This document shows, piece by piece, positions 26,244-34,114 of a stretch of DNA of 64,000 bases. The notes below the pieces were generated by a model. The model searched no databases. It had not been told where the DNA came from and worked only from the letters and a program-made list of their open reading frames with translations. The stretch's first letter is position 1, and each line of letters begins with the position of its first letter. Source of the stretch: DATILL01 sp035476575 (GTDB lineage Bacteria > Actinomycetota > Actinomycetes > Mycobacteriales > JACQDL01); the NCBI GenBank assembly GCA_035476575.1, contig DATILL010000065.1, positions 1 through 64,000 on the forward strand, given 5' to 3'. Position numbers and translations under genes: made by a program.

Positions 26244-26503
26244 GCGGCGTCTCCTCTGCAGTGCTGGAGCTCGGCCCAGGTGGGTTGGCTGGCGAGGGCG
26301 CGGACCTTGGCGGCCAGTGCCCGCCAGGCGGCGGTGTCTTCTGCGTCTTGGGCGGCGCGGCCGGCGTAGTAGCCGGCGTGCCAGCCGAGCTGGTAGCCGG
26401 CGGTGTGTCCGGCGGCTAGTGCGTCGGCCGTGGCGAGGTGGGAGAAGACGGCGGGATCGAGGTCGCCGTTGGGTAGGAGCCCCGGCCGGTGGGTGGTGGT
26501 CAT
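26240..26503 (-). CDS. Hypothetical protein, 87 residues
   Basis: Ala-rich helical protein with a Gly/Tyr/His-rich centre (HTAGYQLGWHAGYYAGRAA). The ATG overlaps the stop of the DUF5131 gene and the stop overlaps the next GTG. Similar small proteins accompany actinobacterial element genes, but I recognise no family. Confidence 0.65.
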   Translation of the reverse strand: MTTTHRPGLLPNGDLDPAVFSHLATADALAAGHTAGYQLGWHAGYYAGRAAQDAEDTAAWRALAAKVRALASQPTWAELQHCRGDAA

Positions 26504-27384
26504 GCCGTCGCCTGTGGTCCGTCGCCTTGCCCGGCGGGTGGGGTGGGGTACTGCTGCCAGGTGTGACCGTCGAGGGTGCGTCCGCCGGTCTTGGGGGTGC
26601 GTCCGCCCCATTGCTTGAAGAAGAACGGCACCCCGGTGGTGACGCAGGCGTCGCGGAGGGCGCGGACCCAGCCGGGGTCCGCGGGGCGGGCGCGGGGGCC
26701 GGACTCGCCTCCGGTGATGACCCAGTCCAGCAGGCGGAGTGGCTCGGGCCCGATTGGCGCGCCTACCCACCTGGTGTCCGGATCGTGGTGGCCTTCGGCG
26801 TGGTGGTGGGGGCTGGCCAGCCAGGGTGTGAGGTCGACGGGGCCGAGGAGGGGCTCGGCGGAGACGAACCGGAGCGCGGCGGGGGTGGCCAGCAGGGCGG
26901 GGACGCGGGTCTCGGCCCACTGCTGAGTCTCCACGCTCACGCCGAGCCACACGTTCGGCAGGGGCCACCGCCAGTCGCCGGCCGGGCCGGTGGAGGCGTG
27001 GTGCTTGTCGCGGGCGGCGTGTTCCAGGCCGGGCCCGCCGAGCAGGGCACGGGCTCGGGCGGGGCGTTTGGTGAGGATCTGGTAGGTGTGGCGGGGGGTG
27101 CCGGCCATGACCGCGAAGACCCCGGCGAGGAGGTCGAGTCCGACAGCGGGGTGGAACAGGTCGGACATGGAGTTGACGAAGACCCGGCGGCCGGTCCTCC
27201 ACCGGGCCGGCTGGGACAGCCGGTCGGGGTGGGTGGTGACGGTGCCGAACGCGCCGGGCCCCTGGAAGCGGGTGGTGATGCGTTCGGCGTAGCAGTGGTC
27301 GCAGCCGGGTGAGACCTTGGTGCAGCCGGTGACGGGGTTCCAGGTGGAGTCGGTCCACTCGATCGGGCTGTGCGCGGTGGCCAT
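26500..27384 (-). CDS. DUF5131 (phage Gp37/Gp68-like) protein
   Basis: A 294-residue protein of the phage Gp37/Gp68 family. The N-terminus (IEWTDSTWNPVTGC) and the cysteine cluster TGCTKVSPGCDHCYAERI (Cys-x6-Cys-x2-Cys) are diagnostic, and FVNSMSDLFH, ILTKRP and WVITGGESGPRARP follow. The Cys pattern suggests a radical-SAM-related iron-sulfur protein; the substrate is unknown. ATG at 27384 has GGAGAC 7 bases upstream. The family is frequent on phages and AICEs; the reason is not clear. Confidence 0.85.
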   Translation of the reverse strand: MATAHSPIEWTDSTWNPVTGCTKVSPGCDHCYAERITTRFQGPGAFGTVTTHPDRLSQPARWRTGRRVFVNSMSDLFHPAVGLDLLAGVFAVMAGTPRHTYQILTKRPARARALLGGPGLEHAARDKHHASTGPAGDWRWPLPNVWLGVSVETQQWAETRVPALLATPAALRFVSAEPLLGPVDLTPWLASPHHHAEGHHDPDTRWVGAPIGPEPLRLLDWVITGGESGPRARPADPGWVRALRDACVTTGVPFFFKQWGGRTPKTGGRTLDGHTWQQYPTPPAGQGDGPQATA

Positions 27385-27838
27385 CACGGGTCTCCAGGTC
27401 AGGTCTGGTCGGGTCAGGCGGCGGGGTTGGGGTGTGGGCGGACGGCAACCATGTCGGTGAAGCGCTCGCCGAGGTCGACGCGGTCCTGCTCGCGCAGTAC
27501 AGGCCGGCAGTGCGGGTGGCGGTGTCGCGGTGGCGGTGGTCATGGCTCGGGCTCTCCCCTCGCGGTGATGGCGTGTGACTGTTGGTGGGGGTGCGGGGGT
27601 CGCCGCGGGCATCGTGTGGCGGTGCCGCGTGGGGTGGTTGGGCGAGTTAGGTTTGGAGTTAGGTCGTGGTCGGCGGGTTAGGTTTCTCACTCGGCGGGTT
27701 AGGTCGGGGCAATGGGCCGCTGACCTGCGGGGAGTTAGACGAGTTAGCCGATTAGGTCGGTGCCGGTCAGCGGCCCGTGGGCCGCCGTAGGCGTGGTTGC
27801 GGTGGGGCGGTGGCGGACCTAACTCGGCTCGCTCGCGG
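27385..27838 (-). other. Non-coding gap with iteron-like repeats and a broken small frame
   Basis: This is the only sizeable gap in the long minus-strand operon. On the minus strand, an ATG at 27543 with a good AGGGGAGAG site starts a frame that fuses to DUF5131. A different frame ending at 27414 (including CRPVLREQDRVDLGERFTDM) has much better codon bias but no start, which looks like a frameshifted small gene. The left part, from 27640, carries the repeats annotated separately. Confidence 0.45.
27644..27826. repeat. Iteron-like cluster, possible replication origin or operator array
   Basis: Seven direct copies related to gagttaggt/gggttaggt begin at 27644, 27656, 27675, 27696, 27732, 27741 and 27750, and one inverted copy (acctaactcg) is at 27817. 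A perfect 12-base inverted repeat, gggccgctgacc at 27714-27725 and its complement at 27765-27776, brackets three of them. Such arrays are typical of plasmid origins or autoregulatory sites. It lies beside the translocase gene in an element that should replicate after excision. Confidence 0.6.
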
Positions 27839-30097
27839 CTAGGCGCCGTCGTCCAGGTCGGTGGTGGCGCGCCGGGCGAGGGCGTGACGGACAGTGGCCG
27901 GGTCGATGGGCCAGCGGTTGCCGGTGGACGGCACGCTGACGTCGTGCTCTGCCGCCAGCACCTCGCGGAGGGCTTTGCCGGTGAGCCGGCGGTAGGGCGC
28001 CCACCGGGGGGCGTGCCGGGCGAGCAGGGCGGGCACGTCCGCGGCGGGTACCGGGTCGGTGCCGAGCACGGCGTCGAGGTCGTCTAGGAGGTCCCGGGGG
28101 GCTTCGGCCCGCGGTGTCGGGCTGGCCGAGCCGGGGACCGGGCCGTGCTCGGCGATGGCGGCCATGGCCCGGCGGATGATGGGGGTGACCTGGTCATGCC
28201 CGCGGGAGACGTCGAGGAAGTAGACCTGGACGATCGCGGAGCGTTCCCCGGTGAAGCCCTTGACCACGCACGTGCCGCGGTCGGTGCCGGGGATCAGCTC
28301 GGTGGCGCGGTGCCCGGCGGTGTAGGCGCCCTGGCCGAGCAGGGCGTCGTTGGCGACGTGGTCGCCGACGGCGAAGGCGATGCCGTTGGAGCAGTTGCGG
28401 GTCACGTCGCGGGGCATGGAGTCCTTCGTCGGGGCCTGGGTGGACACGATCAGGTGGATGCCACGTTTGCGACCGAGCTTGACGATGCTGACCAGCAGCT
28501 CGGAGATCTCCGGGCCGTGAGCCTTGTGCTGGATCGCCACGTGGGCCTCCTCCAGCAGGCATACCAGTGGATGCAGGCCGATCCCGGCGTCGGCGAGCGC
28601 TCGGGTGACTGCGGGCTCCTCATGCGCGACCAGCAGCTCCCCCCGGGCCTGCACCTCGGCGTGCAGCTCCCTCAGGTGGTCGCAGATCTGGGCGATCTTC
28701 TCGTCGTCGGCGCCCATCACATACCGAGAGCAGCGGGGGCGGAACGCTTCGAAGTCGAAGTTGGCGTCGGGGACCCAGATCCGCAGCTCGACGGTCGGGT
28801 CCAACGCGCAGCCGGCCACGACCGCGCGGGCGGCGGTGGACTTGCCCTGGTTGGGCATGCCCCCGGTGATCGTGTTACACCCGATGACGGGCGCGACGAT
28901 CGGGTCACCGCGTAGGGTCCGGCCGAACGGCACCCCCTTGAACACGTCGCAGGTGCCGGCGTCCAGCAGCGGGTACGGCCCGGCTCCCTCGGCCAGCGCA
29001 CCCTTGTCGGCCACCCACAGGTCGAGGATGCCGGCCTCGGCGCCGGTGGTGGGCCACACCTCCTTGGCGAGGCGGTGCAGGCCGGTGGCCAGGTCGGCCC
29101 GGCGCTGGGCGATCCGCTCGGCGGGCACCCCGTGCGGCAGCCGGACCACCGCGTGGGTGCCGCGGCCGTCCCGCCTCGCGGGGGTGAGGAACTGCAACGG
29201 CGTCCCGGCCTTGAGGTAGTCCCGGATCTGCGGGATCCGCAACGCCTCCAGCGCGCGGGCGATGGTGGTCTCATCCACCGCTGCGTCGGTGTCGGCCTCG
29301 GCGGTGGTGGCCAGCCACCGCGGCGGGCTGCCCCGGCGGCGTCCCTCCCGCCACGCCGCGGCCACCACAACCAGCGGCAGGCACAGCGTGAACGGCGTCC
29401 ACACCACCACCGCGGCGTGGAAGGTCCACCGCACCGCGGCCAGCACCCCGGAGACCACACCCGTGAACGAGCCGCTGCTCGAGAGCTGTGCCAGCAAGGC
29501 GACCAGCAGGACCAGCACGACCAGCCCGGCCACCGTGCCGACGGAGGCCTTGATGATCCCGGCGGCCAGCCGCGGCAGGTCCAACAGCCGCTGATGCCGG
29601 CGTTCCGCGGCCTGCTCCTTGCGGTCGGTCCACTCCGCCAGCGACACCCGGTCCCCCACCAGCTCCGCCGCCCGGACCTGCCGGCGGTACACCCCCAACG
29701 TGGCGGCGTCCCAGGCCCGCACCACCCACGACCGAACCCCCTGCCCGGCCGTGACCGCGGCCCGTGCCGCGGCCAGCCCGGCAGTGGTGACCTGCGGCGA
29801 GGTCCCCACCACTCGCACCGCGCGGACCGTGGCACCCGCCGACCGGACCGCCACCGCAGCCGAACGTCGCGCCACCGTCTGCGCGGCCAGCCTCCGGCTC
29901 ACCGCCGCGGACTCCTCCTCCGAGAGGATCTCTGCGTCGTACACCTCCGCCACCGGCTCCACCGCACTCGGCCCGGCCGTGAACGGCAGCGGGATCACCT
30001 CCCCCCCGGATCCGGCGCCGTTCACGGCCGTGTCTGTGGCGCCGTTCACGGGGGTGTTCATGAGCTCGCCGGACTGCTCGTGGTCAGCGGTCATCAC
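27839..30097 (-). CDS. TraB/FtsK-type conjugative DNA translocase
   Basis: A 752-residue protein. Two hydrophobic segments (VAGLVVLVLLVALLAQL and FTLCLPLVVVAAAW) lie at about 190-260. The FtsK ATPase domain has Walker A GGMPNQGKSTAA (about 415-426) and Walker B VCLLEEAHVAI. A C-terminal winged-helix-like region at about 690-745 could bind the clt transfer site. Actinomycete elements transfer double-stranded DNA between mycelial cells with such a protein. The GTG/ATG start overlaps the preceding gene. Confidence 0.9.
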   Translation of the reverse strand: MMTADHEQSGELMNTPVNGATDTAVNGAGSGGEVIPLPFTAGPSAVEPVAEVYDAEILSEEESAAVSRRLAAQTVARRSAAVAVRSAGATVRAVRVVGTSPQVTTAGLAAARAAVTAGQGVRSWVVRAWDAATLGVYRRQVRAAELVGDRVSLAEWTDRKEQAAERRHQRLLDLPRLAAGIIKASVGTVAGLVVLVLLVALLAQLSSSGSFTGVVSGVLAAVRWTFHAAVVVWTPFTLCLPLVVVAAAWREGRRRGSPPRWLATTAEADTDAAVDETTIARALEALRIPQIRDYLKAGTPLQFLTPARRDGRGTHAVVRLPHGVPAERIAQRRADLATGLHRLAKEVWPTTGAEAGILDLWVADKGALAEGAGPYPLLDAGTCDVFKGVPFGRTLRGDPIVAPVIGCNTITGGMPNQGKSTAARAVVAGCALDPTVELRIWVPDANFDFEAFRPRCSRYVMGADDEKIAQICDHLRELHAEVQARGELLVAHEEPAVTRALADAGIGLHPLVCLLEEAHVAIQHKAHGPEISELLVSIVKLGRKRGIHLIVSTQAPTKDSMPRDVTRNCSNGIAFAVGDHVANDALLGQGAYTAGHRATELIPGTDRGTCVVKGFTGERSAIVQVYFLDVSRGHDQVTPIIRRAMAAIAEHGPVPGSASPTPRAEAPRDLLDDLDAVLGTDPVPAADVPALLARHAPRWAPYRRLTGKALREVLAAEHDVSVPSTGNRWPIDPATVRHALARRATTDLDDGA

Positions 30098-31014
30098 GCG
30101 GCCCGCCCTTCCAGCTCAGCAACGGTGTCGGTGCCATCGACGGCCGGCATGTCCATGGCCGGTGCGGTGGCCGGTGTGTCGGTGGTCAGGGCGCGGGCCA
30201 GACGCGGGGACAGGCCACGCGAGCAGCCGGTCACCTGCCGCACCCACGCCGGGGTGACCACCACGCCGGGGGCCAGCGCGGCCCGGGCGTCGGCCAGGTA
30301 CTCCGCGAACAACCTTCGTCGCTGCGGCGTGGCCGGTGTGCGCCCGGCCGGCTTCCGGGTGACCGTGGCCTTGCGGGGGACCGGTCGCCGCCCCGGCTCC
30401 GCCGCGGCATGCTCGGGCTCCGGCGGAGCGGCCTGCCCGGAGGCATCCGGCGCGTCAGTGGTGCGGGTGGTCGTGGTGGTGGCTGTCGGTGCGGCGCGGG
30501 TGGTGGCCTCGGTGAGCCGGTCCCGCAGGACTGGGCCGACCTCGGCGGCGCAGTACACCAGCAGGGGCGGGACGGAGTGCAGCACGATCCCGGCCGCGTT
30601 CAGCACCTGCCAGGACTGCCAGGTGTTCATCACGTAGGTGGCGGTGAACGCGAACAGCTTCGTCCGGGCCGGCCACGGCCCGCACGCGACCTGGTAGCGG
30701 GCGGTGACCTGCTCCGCCCGCAGCACCGCCACCAGCACCAACGAGACCATCGGGTCCAACAGCCACGCCGCGCACCACGCCAACGACCCCGCCGCCGCAC
30801 CGGCGGCGGCGAAGGTCTGGACGTTGACCATCGTGAACGCCAGCCCCAGCAACAACCCGACCCAGATCAGCGCGTCCACCTGCGAGCGGACCCGCTCGGT
30901 CCGCAGCGCCACCACGTCCGGGTGAGTGGTCAGCGCCCGGACCTGCGCGGCGGTCTCTGCGTCCGCGCGCAGCCGGTCCACCGCCGGCACCCGGCGGCCG
31001 CTCGGGGCGGTCAT
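30094..31014 (-). CDS. DUF2637 membrane protein (Spd-like)
   Basis: A 306-residue protein with an N-terminal block of about four transmembrane helices (LIWVGLLLGLAFTMVNV, LDPMVSLVLVAVL, FAFTATYVMNTWQSW, IVLHSVPPLLVYCAAE), typical of DUF2637. The remaining 170 residues are a Thr/Pro/Arg-rich cytoplasmic tail with a possible helix-turn-helix near PAWVRQVTGCSRGLSPRLA. DUF2637 proteins lie beside tra genes on actinobacterial plasmids and are linked to intramycelial spread. Overlaps on both sides by 4 bases. Confidence 0.8.
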   Translation of the reverse strand: MTAPSGRRVPAVDRLRADAETAAQVRALTTHPDVVALRTERVRSQVDALIWVGLLLGLAFTMVNVQTFAAAGAAAGSLAWCAAWLLDPMVSLVLVAVLRAEQVTARYQVACGPWPARTKLFAFTATYVMNTWQSWQVLNAAGIVLHSVPPLLVYCAAEVGPVLRDRLTEATTRAAPTATTTTTRTTDAPDASGQAAPPEPEHAAAEPGRRPVPRKATVTRKPAGRTPATPQRRRLFAEYLADARAALAPGVVVTPAWVRQVTGCSRGLSPRLARALTTDTPATAPAMDMPAVDGTDTVAELEGRAA

Positions 31015-31334
31015 CGCCGGCCGCCGCGGTGAGTGGTGTGGCTGGTGACGGTGACCGCCCGGGTCAGGGCGTACGCGGCGAACAGGGCCGGCAGCCCCAG
31101 CGCGGCCAGCCGGGCCGAGACCCCCGCGACGTAGGTGAACACCAGCCACTGACCGGCGGTGATCACCACGGCTGTGGCCAGCATCCGCCCGGCCAGGCTG
31201 ACCACCCGGCCGGCCTGCCGGGTCCCGCCCCGCCCGGTCCGCCACACCGCCACCACGCCGAGCACGGCCAGCACGGCCAACAGCACCAGGACCGGCCGGT
31301 CCTGAACCGCAGCCCACGCCTCCTGGGCGGTCAT
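31011..31334 (-). CDS. Small membrane protein of the transfer module
   Basis: A 107-residue protein with three predicted membrane helices (VLVLLAVLAVLGVVAVW, MLATAVVITAGQWLVFTY, AALGLPALFAAYALTRAV) and a basic C-terminus. Tightly overlapped on both sides within the transfer operon. Probably a Spd-type spread protein, by position only. Confidence 0.7.
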   Translation of the reverse strand: MTAQEAWAAVQDRPVLVLLAVLAVLGVVAVWRTGRGGTRQAGRVVSLAGRMLATAVVITAGQWLVFTYVAGVSARLAALGLPALFAAYALTRAVTVTSHTTHRGGRR

Positions 31335-31783
31335 GCCGCACCACCCGGGACGGTCCTGGCCGGCCAGCCGATGAGCAGGAGGAGTTCATGGGCTCTGGCC
31401 CGGTTGACCAGCCCGGCGCCGAGCATCAGCCCGGCCTGTTCGGCGGTGACGCCGTGCACACCGACCAGCAGGGCGACCACCGCAGCCCGGTCCTGCTCCT
31501 GCCACCCGGTCACCCGGTCCGCGGCGGCCTGCAGGGCACGCGCCAACGCCCGGGCCGCCGCTGCGGTCATGTCGAGCTGCCGCCCGCGCAGCTCGACCGT
31601 GACGACCGCCTCACCGGTACCGTTAACGCCCTCATGCCCGGAGGTCACGAACACCGACGGCGGCATGCCATCCTGCTGGTGCAACAGCGTCAGCAACACC
31701 TCCGGCCCGCCAGCCGCGGCGGACGCCTCGTGCTGGCACTCCCCGGCCGCCAGCGGCGGCCGGCACTCGTCGTCGTGCGTCAT
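31331..31783 (-). CDS. Hypothetical protein of the element, 150 residues
   Basis: A soluble protein with an acidic, Cys-containing N-terminus, a central region of beta character (AVVTVELRGRQLDMTAAAA), and helical ends. ATG at 31783 is preferred since GGGAG lies 9 bases upstream; an in-frame ATG 9 bases earlier lacks spacing. It resembles DUF6907-like proteins found on actinobacterial mobile elements, but I am not certain of the family. Confidence 0.65.
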   Translation of the reverse strand: MTHDDECRPPLAAGECQHEASAAAGGPEVLLTLLHQQDGMPPSVFVTSGHEGVNGTGEAVVTVELRGRQLDMTAAAARALARALQAAADRVTGWQEQDRAAVVALLVGVHGVTAEQAGLMLGAGLVNRARAHELLLLIGWPARTVPGGAA

Positions 31784-32064
31784 GCTGGGCATCTCCCTGC
31801 TCGAAGCTGTGGGCTGGGGATCACCCGGACCGGCGGGACGACCTGGTAGAAGGACCGCCGGTCCGGGGACTGACCATCAGGACCCGCCACAGGCACACGC
31901 CCCTGGTCCGGGTCGGGGTAGGGCGCCGCGGTCGGCGCCCCCCGGTGGTGCACCTGGTCATGGACCCCGGCGAGCTGCACCGCCTCCGGCTCGCAGCCGA
32001 ACGGCCCGGCCGCCAGCTCGCACGCCTCGCAGCCCACCCACCAGCAGGTGCCGGGCGCGGTCAC
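31780..32064 (-). CDS. Cys-rich hypothetical protein, 94 residues
   Basis: The N-terminus has a closely spaced Cys set (CWWVGCEACELAAGPFGC) suggesting metal binding. The remainder is Pro/Gly-rich without recognised motif. GTG start overlapping the preceding stop; the stop overlaps the next ATG. Support is the unbroken chain of 4-base overlaps and codon bias. Confidence 0.55.
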   Translation of the reverse strand: MTAPGTCWWVGCEACELAAGPFGCEPEAVQLAGVHDQVHHRGAPTAAPYPDPDQGRVPVAGPDGQSPDRRSFYQVVPPVRVIPSPQLRAGRCPA

Positions 32065-32414
32065 GCCGGCCGCCCCACACCCGGCACCCGGGTGGTGATG
32101 GCGACCAACCGGGTAGCCGGGTCGCGGTCCCGGCAGGTCACACACACCCGCCCGGCCGTGGCCGGCACACCGTGCAGGCACATCACCGGCCCGGCCTGCG
32201 AGAGGTGTTCCTTTGCCTGCCGCCGACCTAGCCGGCCACCGCCGAGCACCGCAGCCGACACCACCAACAGCACCAGCACAGCGGCCGGCGCCGGGCCGGC
32301 GGCGGCGAACGACCCCGGCTCGGCGCCGGTGCCCTTACACCTCGGGCAGTCCACGTCAGGCACCCGCCGCGGCGTCGCCCTGCCCGACCCGACACAGGAG
32401 TAACAGGCCGCCAT
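32061..32414 (-). CDS. Zinc-ribbon protein with one membrane segment
   Basis: A 117-residue protein. A DnaJ-type zinc motif with two Cys-x2-Cys pairs (ACYSCVGSG and DCPRCKGTG) opens the protein, one hydrophobic segment (AAVLVLLVVSAAVLGGG) follows, and a third Cys group (CLHG, CVTC) closes it. It is in the middle of the small-gene operon of the element. Function unknown. Confidence 0.6.
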   Translation of the reverse strand: MAACYSCVGSGRATPRRVPDVDCPRCKGTGAEPGSFAAAGPAPAAVLVLLVVSAAVLGGGRLGRRQAKEHLSQAGPVMCLHGVPATAGRVCVTCRDRDPATRLVAITTRVPGVGRPA

Positions 32415-32779
32415 CACCGGCCACCCCCCGCCACACCAGCTGGGCCGGCGCCATCGACCCTGACGTTGTCCCGGTAGGAGTCCCGCGCCCGCGCCTCGGC
32501 CCACGCCCCCTCCGGGATCCGGTAGCAGGCCAGCTCCACCGGACCGAACCACGCCGTCGCCTGGTAGTGCCCGTGGCTCCACCCCGCCACCACACCCGCG
32601 GCCGCGGCGGCCCGGTCCACCAGCACACACCCCGCCGCGTCGTCCACCTCCCCACCGGAGGACACCCACGCCCGCACCTGCGGCACCGGCAGGTCCGGGT
32701 GAGCCGCTACCCACGCGGCCAGGTCGTACAGCCCACACACCAAGTCCTCCCGGCGCCCCGCCGCACCCGACCCGGTCAC
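32414..32779 (-). CDS. Hypothetical protein of the element, 121 residues
   Basis: A soluble alpha/beta protein (LYDLAAWVAAHPDLPVPQVR, then HYQATAWFGPVELACYRIP). GTG start overlapping the preceding stop (GTGA) and TGATG junction with the next gene. It has the look of small actinobacterial AICE proteins that precede the spd genes. No family recognised. Confidence 0.6.
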   Translation of the reverse strand: MTGSGAAGRREDLVCGLYDLAAWVAAHPDLPVPQVRAWVSSGGEVDDAAGCVLVDRAAAAAGVVAGWSHGHYQATAWFGPVELACYRIPEGAWAEARARDSYRDNVRVDGAGPAGVAGGGR

Positions 32780-33174
32780 GCCGCCACCCCCGGCAGTGCG
32801 GCGGCCACGCAACGGATGCGGGTACCGGACTGGTGGGCGAAGCCCCACGGCACCAGCCCGGCGGCGACCCGCCGCGCGACCTCGTCGCGCTCCGCCCCGG
32901 TCAGGCGCACCCGTTCGCCGCGGCACGCCCGCTCGATCGCGATCGGGTCGAGGTAGCTCGGGTCCGGGTCCAGCTCCGGTAGCCCGAGCTCGACCGCGAT
33001 CCGCTCGTCGGCGCGGATCGCGATTTCCCAACACTGTCCGCACGCGAAGCCACGGATCCGGTTGGCGTGTTCGGCGCCCTGGCAGCGCCAGGCCACCACC
33101 TGCGCCAACGGATGAGCCGGACCGAGATGTGGGGTTGCTGCGACCACAGCAGTACCGCCGGTCGGGTCGTCCAC
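32776..33174 (-). CDS. First gene of the element operon, hypothetical protein
   Basis: A 132-residue protein with a possible metal site (FACGQCWEIAIRADERIAV) and a helical C-terminal half. Two adjacent GTG codons could start it; the second gives a 6-base spacing to AGGAGG. The first palindromic operator is 27 bases upstream, so its promoter is probably the main target of the divergently encoded GntR repressor. Confidence 0.65.
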   Translation of the reverse strand: MDDPTGGTAVVAATPHLGPAHPLAQVVAWRCQGAEHANRIRGFACGQCWEIAIRADERIAVELGLPELDPDPSYLDPIAIERACRGERVRLTGAERDEVARRVAAGLVPWGFAHQSGTRIRCVAAALPGVAA

Positions 33175-33201
33175 CACAGACCTCCTGAGGTAGGATCGAG
33201 G

Positions 33202-33220
33202 CCAAACGTTTAACGTTTGG
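33202..33220. promoter_or_regulatory. GntR operator 1 (CCAAACGTT-T-AACGTTTGG)
   Basis: A perfect 19-base palindrome with one central base in the 143-base gap between the element operon and the divergent GntR gene, close to the operon start. Its core CAAACGTTTG-type half sites recur in operator 2. Confidence 0.75.
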
Positions 33221-33268
33221 TGTGATGGCGTAGACGGTGCCGCACGATGGTCCAGAAGTCAATAAACA

Positions 33269-33280
33269 CCAAACGTTTGA
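33269..33280. promoter_or_regulatory. GntR operator 2 (CAAACGTTTG core)
   Basis: A second copy of the palindromic core, 60 bases from the first and 38 bases before the GntR start codon. Two sites in a divergent promoter region fit control of both the transfer operon and the regulator itself. Confidence 0.65.
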
Positions 33281-33317
33281 TGTCTCGATTTGGTAACGAC
33301 GACTGACAGGAGGAGCT

Positions 33318-34082
33318 ATGGAGCATCCAGGCAAGCTCGGTTTTCGCCAGATAGCCGAACAAATCAGGCAGGCGATCATCGAGGGTCGCTACCCGACCGC
33401 CTCAGTCCTGCCGCCTGAGCCGGAGCTAGCCGCTCAGTACGGCGCCTCGCGCAGCTTGGTCAACCGGGCTATGCAGGTGCTGGCGGCCGAGGGACTGGTC
33501 CGTGCCCGGCAGGGACGGGGCACGATCGTCACGTGGCTTCCGCCGTTGCTGCACTCGCCGGCCCGGTACTCCCGGGACACGCGGGAGCGCGACGGTGCCC
33601 GTGGTGCCTTTGACGCAGAGATCCGGGCGCTCGGCCTCGAACCGCAGCACGAGATCACGACCGAACGCGCCGAACCACCGGCCGCCGTCGCGGACACTCT
33701 CGGTCTGCCGCGGGGCCAGGTGAACTGCCTTGTCCGGCGTCGTCGGCTCCTGGCCTCTGGCATACCGGTCCGCATCAACGCCTCCTGGTTCCCGCTGGAC
33801 ATCGCGGGCAGTACCGAGCTGGAGGACTCCGGCGCCGTGATCGTCGGTGGCGTCAAGTCGGCGCTGAGCGGGCTCGGCTACCCGCAGACCGAGGCGACCG
33901 AACGAATTACTGTCCGGTCGCCTACGGCTGATGAGGTGGCAGCGTTGGAGATCAGCCCGGAACGCAGCGTGCTTGACATCTACCACGTCGGCGAGACCGC
34001 GGACGGCAAGGCAGTCGAGGTCACAACGACGGCAACACCCGCTGACTACCTGATGGTCGAGAACCGCTTCCCGCTCACCTGA
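33318..34082 (+). CDS. GntR-family (HutC/UTRA) transcriptional repressor, KorSA-like
   Basis: A 254-residue regulator. The N-terminal winged helix-turn-helix lies at residues about 8-72 (YPTASVLPPEPELAAQYGAS, RSLVNRAMQVLAAEGLV), and a UTRA ligand-binding domain at about 95-250. AGGAGG is ideally placed before the ATG. It faces the long minus-strand operon across two palindromes, which is the arrangement of KorSA in pSAM2. UTRA domains usually bind small metabolites, so the repressor may be inducible. It lies 32 bases before the decarboxylase gene. Confidence 0.88.
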   Translation: MEHPGKLGFRQIAEQIRQAIIEGRYPTASVLPPEPELAAQYGASRSLVNRAMQVLAAEGLVRARQGRGTIVTWLPPLLHSPARYSRDTRERDGARGAFDAEIRALGLEPQHEITTERAEPPAAVADTLGLPRGQVNCLVRRRRLLASGIPVRINASWFPLDIAGSTELEDSGAVIVGGVKSALSGLGYPQTEATERITVRSPTADEVAALEISPERSVLDIYHVGETADGKAVEVTTTATPADYLMVENRFPLT

Positions 34083-34114
34083 CCTGCACTTGCAACGATC
34101 GGAGACAAACGAAA

